DNA of 64,000 nt from contig NC_092680.1 of NCBI RefSeq assembly GCF_964355755.1, positions 2,085,001-2,149,000 on the forward strand. Direction: 5' to 3'. The position numbers and the translations under genes were made by a program. Below, in pieces: positions 35,801 through 45,105 of this stretch (the stretch's first letter is position 1; every line of letters starts with the position of its first letter). The notes under the pieces are model-generated. The model saw nothing but the letters and a program-made list of their open reading frames with translations. It did no database searches and had not been told where the DNA came from. This DNA is from Antedon mediterranea. Lineage: Eukaryota > Echinodermata > Crinoidea > Comatulida > Antedonidae.

Positions 35801-36312
35801 GCCTGGTGGTTTTTCAAACGCACAAGAGTCACCAGCATTGCATAGCATACAATTCTAACTAACTATATTACTCCATGATCGTAAATTTGTTTTTCCTTAA
35901 AGACACTGTTGCATAAATTTATTTTTTTTTGGTTTACAGTGATACTACAGACTCTACAGAATGTATCGTCTTTGCGGGAGATCGTGTAAATGCGGCTTCT
36001 ATACTTCTAGATGAAAATGTGGACACTGAAGAACACGTAATCAGAGAACTTACACAATTAAAAAATGCTGGGCTATCGGAGACCAACAGTATAGGCTTCA
36101 TGTTTGCTTGTATCGGTCGTGGAAGCGAATTCTTCCAAGACTGGGACGTAGAAAGTAAGGCATTTCGTAAGATTTTTCCAAGAACACCACTTTTTGGCGT
36201 GTTTGGTAACGGTGAAATTGGCTGTACTAATCTGCCTAAGTCAAAGTGGAAAAAGGTACCACAAATGACGCATGGATATACTACAATAATATGTTTAATT
36301 TCATTTGGATGA
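32838..36312 (+). CDS. FBXO22: F-box only protein 22 (F-box plus FIST-type domain)
   Basis: Five exons: 32838-33001, 33924-34092, 34257-34434, 35034-35325, 35940-36312, joined to 391 aa (human about 403). The F-box region is L-F-K-K-L-P-A-Q-S-L-L-N-C-S-R-V-C-K-R-W, split by intron 1. The C-terminal half contains G-F-M-F-A-C-I-G-R-G, A-F-R-K-I-F-P-R-T-P-L-F-G and F-G-N-G-E-I-G-C, strongly diagnostic for FBXO22. The family is the substrate receptor of an SCF ubiquitin ligase acting on, among others, histone demethylases. Cys in the A-C-I-G-R-G segment is kept. The start ATG follows an A-rich leader and gives the expected F-box distance. Confidence 0.92.
34742..34983. mobile_element. Short inverted-repeat element in FBXO22 intron 3
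   Basis: CTGTATATCCTTGGGTATAA at left and TTATACCCAAGAAGGATATA then CAG at right form imperfect inverted ends of about 28 bp. Inner CCCACCC/GGGTGGG also pair. Confidence 0.65.
35345..35445 (+). repeat. tRNA-derived SINE-like element
   Basis: TTTGTGGTTATGATGCTTCA then a CCTGGGTTCAAGTCCTG B box, with the tail ACAACTCCACCCTAA. Related pieces occur near 41505 and, inverted, near 59090. It lies in FBXO22 intron 4. Confidence 0.5.
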
Positions 36313-36927
36313 TTAAAAAGAGAAACTTTTCCTGTTTTAAAATATACACAGTATTGCAGAGAAGCCAACTTGAAAAGTGAAATATTAGAAGACCTTATAA
36401 AAGCATAGCTAAACATTAGAGGGTGCTACAATTATAGTATAGTATACAATACATAGAGGCCGCTAATTAAAAACAATCCAATTTTCATCTTTTCAAGAGT
36501 TTTACACGAAATGCTGAAAAAAATAAATTTCTACTTCAGTACAGCTGATCCCATTCTTTGGGACACCCCTATTAAACAGATATGTCCTTTAAATGAATGA
36601 GTGCCTGCGTTAACACTGGCCAACCCCTATTAGGCGAAACCTCTATTAAAGGGACCCCTGTTTGCTCCTGAAAGTGCCTCCTTTTAATTCAAACATTTTT
36701 AGTCGGTGAAAGTGTACAGTGTATTATAATATAATTAATACTGTACTATTTTGCAACATGTCATCATGTACAAATGCAGCATTCAAAGTCGAATGTTATT
36801 ATAAGATGTGATGTCCCCGTGAAAATGAAAATGCTCACTCATTTAAATAGTTGTTTACCCTAATTTTTAAGGAAATAACTATAAAAATGGTATAGTAAAT
36901 AGATTTCATCTCATTACTTTCTACCAG
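36313..36927. other. Spacer between FBXO22 and HYKK 3' ends
   Basis: No gene. It contains a piece of the TTAATAGGGGTGTCC-type repeat (about 36545-36690, with GGACACCCCTATTAAAC, CCAACCCCTATTAGGC and CTATTAAAGGGACCCC). Confidence 0.55.
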
Positions 36928-38892
36928 TCAAGAGTTTGTAACAGTTCGCAACCATTCAGTATCTGATAGATCATGCAATATTTCAACAAGTTTCCATCCG
37001 CCTTGTCGTTCACAGCCCAAGAGATAGTCCTCATTGAACGGTAGTTCAATATATCTATTATAACACAACACTAAAACTTGGACTAGTCTTGCTTGGATGC
37101 ATGTCCGTAGAAGACGTATTTGCCATGTTGGTAACTGTATAACGGACGTATATCCAGCAATGACTTGTCTAGCAACGTTGAGGTAGCTGTCGATATCGTA
37201 TAACATGGTGTGTGCTAACGTTATGACAAGGTCAAATAGTACGTATGAGCGGATAGAGTCTCCGAAGTCGATGACAGAAAGTGATGCATTGTCACCTGTA
37301 TAGTCTACTACAATATTTGCGGGTCTGAAGTCACCGTGAATAACACCTACCAACAAAAAAAGTAGTATTAATTTATTGACCAATTGGAAATATTTAAATT
37401 TACGATAGCCACCAAAAGAAGCAGGTGCTTGTCAATTTGGTTACCAATCGTTATTTACACACAGACACAGGACACCATAACAACATTTAGAACAAGTCAT
37501 AAACACATTATTAAATAAAATGCATTATAACAAATTGTTAAATGGGTCGCCCACACAACTGGTCGGCACCTCCGGTTTGCAATCACAATTTCATTTACGC
37601 AAAGACGTAAGTGAGACGTACCAAAGTAATTTGACCAATCACGACGTACTTATCGCTTGTGATTCCCCAACGCACCACGTTGCAAGTACGCCCTTGTGTT
37701 TTGTGAAAACCAAGCGAAAATGTGAAAAACCTCTGTGGAATAAACGCATTTAAATAACTGTTTTACTCGGATACGTACCTTCTTTCAATTGGCTACATTT
37801 CGGAAGCACATTTGTTCGGAATTCGTCGATAACGGATTCAGATAGTTGCCGTTTTTTATCAGTCAGAGCAGCTAGTTTTGATGGCGCAATTTCCACAATT
37901 TTAGTTAAATTCCATTCATAGTCGTCCATTTGTTTAAAATATTCATGACTAAAATCCTTGACAAAAAAAAAATAGCATCACTATTTAGACTATTTAACAG
38001 AAAACAATATCGATGTATAAAATAACTGTTCGCAATACCTCAAAATGTCGTTTTATTTCGGCAAGAAAAACACCAAGACGATGAAGTAATGTCGAATCAA
38101 ATTCCAATGCCGCCATAATTTCCCCCTTCATGTAGCTTAGCAGTCTGACAATATATGTGCCATATTTTCTAATTCCTAAAGAAAATTGCAATGATTAAAA
38201 TGATTGAAAATAAACAGTTGCATGTTATCTGGTTGCATGTGACGAAATAAAAAAAATTCTTTATGTTGGTATGAACGCACGGTCCAAATATGGTAGTGAC
38301 ATGATGTCATCGCGTCAATATATGGGCACATCACATTTTCTTGTCACATAAAGTTTGATATTGTAGACAGAGCTTAAGGTGTACAATATAGTGAAACCAC
38401 AAAATAGACAATATAAGTTGAAACGTGCGCACAAAACATGATACGATACAAAACCTTATAAGACCGGCCTCGCCGTGACAGTGACGGCAGTGCAGTATGA
38501 ATTATTAATAATAAACTTAATAAGTCATAAGCTACTGTACCTTTGCTGTTTTTTTCCATACTGACTAAATGCATATAGTTCCCGTTTAAATTAGCTATTG
38601 GTCGACTGCAAGCAACACCTTGCGCGCTCATATGTCGCATCATTGCAGTTTGTCCGTCAAGCCATCCTACATTACGTGAATCTTCTAAGTTGGTAATCTT
38701 TAGTACGAACTTGCTACATTCGTTTTCAACACTTGTTTGACTTACTTTCACGTAGAAATTCTTGTCACTGTAGCCCGTCAATTCCTGCACACCCTCGATT
38801 GCAATGCCGTACAGGTTGTCTACGAGACCTGGAACATCATCAGATGTAATTAACGGAATAAAAGATTCTTGGCAAAAGTTTTCATACGACAT
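36928..38892 (-). CDS. HYKK: Hydroxylysine kinase (APH-family)
   Basis: Four exons on the minus strand: 38892-38541, 38175-38039, 37956-37779, 37346-36928, giving 361 aa (human about 373). The catalytic motif H-G-D-F-R-P-A-N (about 226-233) is the H-G-D-x-x-x-x-N Brenner loop of aminoglycoside-phosphotransferase-like kinases. I-D-F-G-D-S supplies the metal-binding Asp. The N-terminal lobe has F-V-L-K-I-T-N with the expected ATP-binding Lys. HYKK uses GTP to phosphorylate 5-hydroxylysine in lysine/collagen breakdown. An upstream in-frame ATG at 38982 would add 30 hydrophobic residues. The 38892 start (M-S-Y-E-N-F) fits the family length better. It is tail to tail with FBXO22. Confidence 0.9.
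37541..37720. mobile_element. Degenerate MITE, GGTTCCCACTAG family
   Basis: Core GACCAATCACGACGTAC and ends TGGGTCGCCCACACAAC / TGTGAAAACCAAGC resemble the family. It lies in HYKK intron 3. Confidence 0.5.
38280..38376. mobile_element. MITE, TCTACACTATCAAACT family, left end lost
   Basis: CCAAATATGGTAGTGACATG, then GGGCACATCACATTTT and the right end TTGTAGACAGAGCT followed by TAA. It lies in intron 1 of HYKK. Confidence 0.7.
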
Positions 38893-40100
38893 GGTGATCT
38901 GAATAATGCGGTCTGAATTTTGACTGTTAAACACTGACAAATGATAAGATGTCGACACAGTGATGACCACGAACAAATACAAACCAACAACAGACTCACA
39001 ATAAACTAGTTAATGGTATGGCATAGCATAGCATGACCAGTATTGTCTAGATTAATACCAGACTTTGCATATATGTGTTTATATTTTGTAATACAGGTAA
39101 TGATCACTTCCACATCAGTGGGCATGGGCCAAAAATGGTAAAACTAAGTGCTTAATCTTTATCATTCTAATGCCGTTTGCATTGTAATTTGTGGAATTCA
39201 GGCCTATTATTAGAAGTGGGGTTGAAAAAATGAAGAAAAACTAAGATATTTTGTTTAGATTCAGACAACGTGAATACACGTTGTTCCGGTCAATAGATCA
39301 GGATAATAAAAATACCATTTCAACTTATTGTATTGTCATTGTTTTACCACAATGTTTAGTCACAAAGTCACGATCTGTTATTGTGAAAACCAGCTCAATT
39401 GAATATCACTTGGCCTCTACAGTCGACGTTCTCGTACGGAATCACTTCAATTTACCATGGAAGTATAAAATTATAAGTATATTTTATACCTCCATTAATA
39501 ATATTTACAGCGTGCTGTAGTCAGCTGACGGCAAACCGGGCAAACAGACCCAATAATAACATTTATTGATACATACTCTTATGTCTAATATTGAAATTAC
39601 AACTTAAAAATAATAAAAAATTACACTTTCTTTTTATAAGTTTATTGACAAACAAAATTATTTTCAAAAGTGAGCACACATAAATATTTGCATTACTTGT
39701 TTTAATTGCCGCCAGACGTTACCGTGTCATTAGCTATGTATGTTTAGTACTGTAACTAAAGCTCTGTCCACACTATCAAACATTATGAAAAAAAAGTGAT
39801 GTGCCCATAATATGGACATGATGATGTCATATCACTACCATATTTGGGCATATCATTACCATTTGGTCACATCACACTTTTTTTGACAAACTTGTTTGAG
39901 TGTAGACAAAGCTTAATACCGTTATGTGCATATCTACCATGTATGAAAAGAATAGATAAAAATTAAATGTGTCTTTCAGTAATATGAGCACATCTATCAT
40001 GTATAAGAACGTACAATAAATAAGATGAAATAATGGTAAAGAATGTATGTTATGCGAGTACCTCTCGGCGAAAACAGCGCTCTAATAATTGTATTCACAA
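38893..40100. other. Spacer upstream of HYKK
   Basis: No gene seen. It holds the HYKK promoter side, AT-rich sequence and the MITE at 39757-39917. Confidence 0.5.
39757..39917. mobile_element. MITE, TCTACACTATCAAACT family
   Basis: Complete copy with TAA on both sides: TAA-AGCTCTGTCCACAC ... GTGTAGACAAAGCT-TAA. This is one of the clearest target-site duplications. Confidence 0.85.
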
Positions 40101-40116
40101 ACCAAAAGCTTGCTGC

Positions 40117-40372
40117 TTCATGATTGGTCAATAGTTTTTGCGCATGGAATAGGATGCATGTTTGATGAGCATTTTTTATTCATGATTGGTCAATAGCTGG
40201 TGTGTGTGTGTGACGTGTGTGCAGAGGATGTAAAGGTTACTCTTTTAATGATTGGTCAATAGTTTTTTTGCGCGTAGAAGAGGATGCATGTTTGATGAGC
40301 GTTGCTTCTTCATGATTGGTCAATAGCTGTTCTGTGTAGAGGATGTAACGTTTACTCCTTTAGTTATTCATG
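40117..40372. repeat. Two-unit 129-bp tandem repeat with four TGATTGGTCAATAG boxes
   Basis: TGATTGGTCAATAG occurs four times (near 40120, 40184, 40249 and 40313), paired in two units of about 129 bp that also share AGGATGCATGTTTGATGAGC and AGAGGATGTAA. Each box contains ATTGG (inverted CCAAT). Confidence 0.8.
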
Positions 40373-40373
40373 C

Positions 40374-40667
40374 TCAATTATATCCCTTCCATGCAAAAGA
40401 ATTTAAGATTCCTATTTCCTTCAGTTTTCCTTCTGGTACACGTCTTGAATCAGGAACTCTGTCAATCTTTGTTAATCGTTCCACCACCCTGTCAATTTGA
40501 TCGGCACTCATCGGTTTTGTCGAACGCTTCGGTGGGCCAAGTTCTCGACGTTTCGGCACATAGTACAACCGATTCACAACTTTCTCCACGTCGTAATCCG
40601 ATATTTTCTGGTATCCTAGACTCATGTTTTTCGGTTTGCTTACCGTACCCCATGGTCGTTTCGACAT
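40374..40667 (-). CDS. Small basic protein with two related segments, unrecognised
   Basis: 97 aa in one exon, start M-S-K-R-P-W-G-T. Two parts resemble each other: D-V-E-K-V-V-N-R-L-Y-Y-V-P-K-R-R and Q-I-D-R-V-V-E-R-L-T-K-I-D-R-V-P-D-S-R-R. The composition (Pro, Arg, Lys, repeated R-L-x-x-x-P) recalls short ciliary or sperm microtubule inner proteins, but I cannot name a family. A possible acceptor TTTTTTTAG lies 8 bases before the ATG, so a 5' UTR exon upstream is likely. No membrane segment or signal peptide. It sits between HYKK and PMF1 on the same strand. It is real by length, codon pattern and internal similarity, not by homology. Confidence 0.65.
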   Translation of the reverse strand: MSKRPWGTVSKPKNMSLGYQKISDYDVEKVVNRLYYVPKRRELGPPKRSTKPMSADQIDRVVERLTKIDRVPDSRRVPEGKLKEIGILNSFAWKGYN

Positions 40668-41306
40668 AATTTCGTCTAAAAAAATATAATATATAATTTA
40701 ATAAATTTACATGCAATAATGTGTTACTAATGCATGGTATAATTCTAATGTTCTTAATTAAGTATGGCCTTGGCCTATATACTGAAAGATAGGCCTACAG
40801 AATATTTTTTAATTTGTTGTTTACTTTCAAAACATAAAGCGAGACGAAGTGTATTTAGCGAGTGCTACGATGATTTATTGTTTTATATTATAATTTATTA
40901 AAAATCTTGATTTTTTGTTTTGTTATTATTTATTACCGGGAACGTGCAACGCTTTCAACACGCTTTTTAATTATTTTTCTTTTCAAATCTTCAACTCGAT
41001 AGGCTTTCATTCTATCACCAGTTGTAAGTATATGCCATATAACACTCACACAATTGCCTCATATTGTATAAAAACAAATACTGAAACTGACAAAAGCTAT
41101 GTTGGAAAAAAATTACGTTTATACCATTGTGCTAAACAAAAACACAATTATGAGGAAAGGGTCCGTTGTTATTGAGTAAATTTATTGAAATATTCCTTAA
41201 TTAATAATTAATCTACATTTTTATTCATCATAGGGTTTTAAAGCAGTATTTTTCATTCAAGTATTTATTTTTAAGCAATTGTATTTATAGTTTATCCAAC
41301 TATTCA

Positions 41307-41372
41307 ATTACTGTACAGTATTATTACTGTACAGTATTATTACTGTACAGTATTATTACTGTACAGTATTAT
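41307..41372. repeat. 16-bp tandem repeat of a palindrome
   Basis: Four units of CTGTACAGTATTATTA, each with the palindrome CTGTACAG. Confidence 0.9.
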
Positions 41373-41504
41373 TTGTAAATAAAAGGTATGATATTAAACA
41401 TAAAGTATACTGCATTATGGGCCTATGCCATGTATGATCAAATATTCGCAAGTTAAGAACTTAATTTCTAATCTATAGCAACTTTCGTAGTAGAGCATAA
41501 GTTG

Positions 41505-41600
41505 TGAACCTGTAGCTTGGTGGTTAACGTGTTACCTTCCAATCCCAAGGTTTGGGGTTCAATCCTGATTAGGGTTGTAACTCAACTATTTCAACTCCAC
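41505..41600 (+). repeat. tRNA-derived SINE-like element
   Basis: CCTGTAGCTTGGTGGTTAAC (A-box-like) then GGTTTGGGGTTCAATCCTG (B-box-like) and a tail CAACTCCACTTCCTAAG shared with the 35345 element. Confidence 0.5.
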
Positions 41601-43175
41601 TTCCTAAGCCTCAAATGAGACTTAAGTTTATAAGCGCGATCAATTATTGAATAATACAATAAAAACAATATAAATAAATACTCGTTTGCCAGTTCCAGTG
41701 TGGTTAGATTTTCTTCAATTTCTTATCGCTTTTTACAAGAACATTCACACTAACAATACTCAATTGATATTGTTAACAACACCCTTTAACGAATCAATAG
41801 GCTTGGGCCTATCTTGTGCGTTTACGAGTTGTTATCCTTGAACACTAATCACTAATACAAATGAAATGATATAGGGGAAATTCTATAGTTTTTGGTTTTT
41901 TTTTGCTACGGGCGGGACATAAAACTAACCATTATCTTACAAATACAAATGATATAACATTTTAAGTAGAATAAATGTTCCTATTATTAAGTATTAAAGT
42001 TATTTAACACACCACACAAAGACTCATGGAAAATTAGAATGCCCAAACACCGCAAACACCTTAACACTGTACAGTTCTTGCAAGTTATAAAAATAGTTAT
42101 CTACAATAACCAAGTTATGCCAATTACGTTCCGACTTCTTAATAAACGAGTGTACTCACCACTGACGTTGTAAAGCTTATAAAATATTCTAAATTTGTAA
42201 ACTTCAATGCATAAAAAAATTATATCGTATAAATAAGGACTATTTTAGACGAACACAGGAAACAATGTATGGATGTGTACTATGTAGTACTATACCAACC
42301 GTATTTACTTAGTTTCTTTGTTGTACTGTTGCTATAGCGTGAAGGAGGTAGACCTTATACACCTCTGAATCTCTACAGGGACGTTTATATTGAGGGCGCT
42401 ATTTAATTTAAAAGACGCTATGCGTCTGTGACTCGTCAAAATCAAGTTACATGTCGTCGTTTTATTGAAGATTTTTTTATTCTAGTTAGATTGAAATTCC
42501 ATTCCAATTTTTATTTAAAAACATAAAATAGAACAGTAAAACCATGTAATTGTGACACCTTTAAAACCCAACCCATTGTCCCTTTATGTGGGTTTCCAAA
42601 GTGAATCTCCCTAATAGGAGTGGCTGTAGTATCAAATAATATTTTCCCTGGTTCGTTACAAAAATAGTCCACTTAATAGGGGGTGGTATCCCGTGAACAT
42701 GAGTGTCCTAAAGGTGTTTTAATGTTTAATATAGGGGTGGGCTTCATCTGCTCTGGTAATGAGAATATCATTTATTTAAAACAGTGAAACAAACAATTTA
42801 CAAATTATAGTTGGTTAATATTTTATTGCTTTTTACAAAACAAACAAAAGAAATATGTGATGTATACATTATTTATAGTAAATACAGTAGTATCAAAACA
42901 GAAAATTCTGTACTCTTGCGCAATAAAACAATTTCCTCCTATTGTTAAACTATTGTTATTTATAGTAAATAGTATTAAAACACAAAATTCTGTACCCTTG
43001 CGCAATAAAACAATTTGTAAACAACATTGTAACAATATTGTAAAACTGTACATTTCAACAAGCATTTGTTCACCTTTTTCTGTGAAGTACCTTAACTTGG
43101 TGGTGCTTAGTAAATCTACTTGGCTGGATGGGTTATTAACATTCTCATTCGCTGGTTCACTTTTAATTGAATAGC

Positions 43176-44738
43176 TTATGACTGTGACAGATGGTTGATG
43201 GTTTTTTGAACGTCTTTCATTGGAATTTTGTTGCACGCTTTTGCAGCCTAAAAAATAATTGTAAAAAGAAGTTTTAAATAGTACTTCATAAATTGTAAGG
43301 AATGAAATAAATGTGAGTGAATCTCACAAAAGACATAAAAAAAAGAAATAAATAAAGTATTCCATGTGCAAAACCAACCAGTAAAGAACTTTATAATGTT
43401 TTAAATGCTGCAATAACGTCATTTTAATATATTTGAATTCTTACAAGTAGCCATAGCCATTAACTTAACATCAATCTGATTTTATTATATCATTATGTTT
43501 TACATACAGTTTTTGTTTCCATACATAAAATGTACTAAAACAACAGAATGTAATAACATGAGAAAAGAATCTCACAGTTTCAAATGCTTTGAATTTCTTT
43601 AGTTTCTGTTGTGTATCGGCAAGCTGTCTTTTTCTAGGTTTTAATGCTTCTTTTAATCTTTTATTTTCTTCTTCGTGCTGTTGAAGTAACTTCACCAGCC
43701 TTTCCTTCTCTTTCAATTTTGGCTGCATTCTGTGATTCCTAACGTCAGTATCTGGATTTCCACTTGGTCTCCTGTTGAAGTATAATTCAATAAAAAAATC
43801 AGTAGTTATATTACAATTAGATACATTATACCTTTGTTGGGTAGTAATAATATCGAACATTTATAAAGCGCTCTTTATTGGAGTCTCACAGCGCAGTAAA
43901 AGTGTTCCAATAATACTGTTCCCTGAATAGGTGTCCAAAAGGATGGATTCTACTGTATCTATTTTCAATAAATTTAACAAAACAATTCCTTCTTTTTCAC
44001 CCATACTTACCATGCTGGTTGTTGACGATCTGTTGGTATATCATTGATTAAATCATCAAGTTCATTAAATAATGGTACCAAATTCTCTTCTTCTATCATT
44101 AATTCCAATTCACTCTAAATAAAAAAACAAAAAGTGCATATTAATTATTATACATTACACTTTCACATCCTAGATAAAATTACAGTAAAATATTATAGAC
44201 AAATGTATAATTAATTATAAATCATAACAATAATATTAATAATAATAATTATATTGTTTGGGAAAGATTGAAGACAGACATTTATTATTAATATTAAAAT
44301 ATTATAAATTACCTGTACAGTTGATTTGAGATTTTCTACAAATTGTGAAACAATACTCCTCAACGCCTTCTCACTTGCAAATTTATAATGATTTGCAAAT
44401 GTTTTGTACCTACAACAAACAATAAATACAGATTAGCGACGCCGCTATGTATGTCTAGGCCTACACTACAGTAACATGTTGGGACAACCGACAAAACAGC
44501 GGGTTGGCCAGGCGGGTACGTTGCCAAGCTGTGGTGGTACAATCAATTATTCTTAGCCAAGGCCTAACCTTTTACGCCTACCTAAAAACCATAATGTTTC
44601 ATACCTTGCCGATTCCAAACATTTTTTTACTGTTTTACCAAGTGCTTCTCTTAAATGAATAATATGAATGCCATCTGTAGTGCTTTTATTCGTTTGTTTT
44701 GAAGAACTTGCACAGTCGGAATTTAAACTGTCCGCCAT
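43176..44738 (-). CDS. PMF1: Polyamine-modulated factor 1 / NNF1, MIS12 complex subunit
   Basis: Five exons on the minus strand: 44738-44605, 44409-44313, 44114-44011, 43771-43576, 43247-43176, giving 200 aa (human about 205). The N-terminal helical part reads R-Y-K-T-F-A-N-H-Y. Then come L-F-N-E-L-D-D-L-I and the diagnostic P-A-W-R-P-S-G-N-P-D, followed by a coiled coil E-K-E-R-L-V-K-L-L-Q-Q-H-E-E-E-N. PMF1 is part of the four-subunit MIS12 complex that links centromeric chromatin to the NDC80 microtubule coupler. The exon 4 donor is GTGAGA. The last exon encodes A-A-K-A-C-N-K-I-P and a short tail. A longer open frame on the same strand there is out of phase and is not coding. Divergent from the SNX gene, 367 bp between starts. 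Confidence 0.88.
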
Positions 44739-45105
44739 TTTTGTTTTGTAAACATTGAACGTTGTTATGGCGCGTTACAAGAGCAAAAATAATCAATTAA
44801 ATGTGTGTAGTATTATTTACTAAAATTTCCGACCAAAACTTTGTCGATTTGTTTTTCGATTGATTGATTCTCTAATCATTCTATCCTGTCTTCTTTTTCT
44901 GTGACTTTTTTTTAGTGATTTTAAAAAGACAAAAATAACATTTGCTTTTGTTTATGCCTTATTGACGCGCCATACTAGATTATTGTATTTTTATTTGACA
45001 ACACTCGGTGGTTGGAGGATTACAGTTATTTGTTTGGAAATAATTGTTTAAAATTAAGGAATTAATAGATTTTAATGAGAATGAATAATATATAAATTAT
45101 TCAAA
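44739..45105. promoter_or_regulatory. Divergent promoter of PMF1 and the SNX gene
   Basis: The two ATGs face away across 367 bp. The PMF1-proximal part has the few CG dinucleotides (GGCGCGTTAC). No TATA box is obvious near either start. Confidence 0.5.

Larger units (their letters stand above)
40668..43175. other. Spacer between the small gene and PMF1
   Basis: No gene recognised. It includes a 16-bp CTGTACAG tandem repeat, a tRNA-derived SINE-like piece at 41505-41600, a TTAATAGGGGG-type repeat piece at about 42570-42720, and an approximately 87-bp tandem duplication at 42870-43018 (TTCTGTACYCTTGCGCAATA twice) next to the PMF1 3' end. Confidence 0.5.

Noticed and set aside
38893-38982. HYKK N-terminal extension as a targeting peptide
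   Set aside because: In frame and hydrophobic, but family length and the M-S-Y-E-N start fit the shorter form. Left as an alternative only.
42857-43174. 105-aa + strand frame and the 137-aa minus frame near the PMF1 end
   Set aside because: They cross a tandem duplication and the PMF1 last exon in the wrong phase. The spliced frame with exon 4 stops at 43176.
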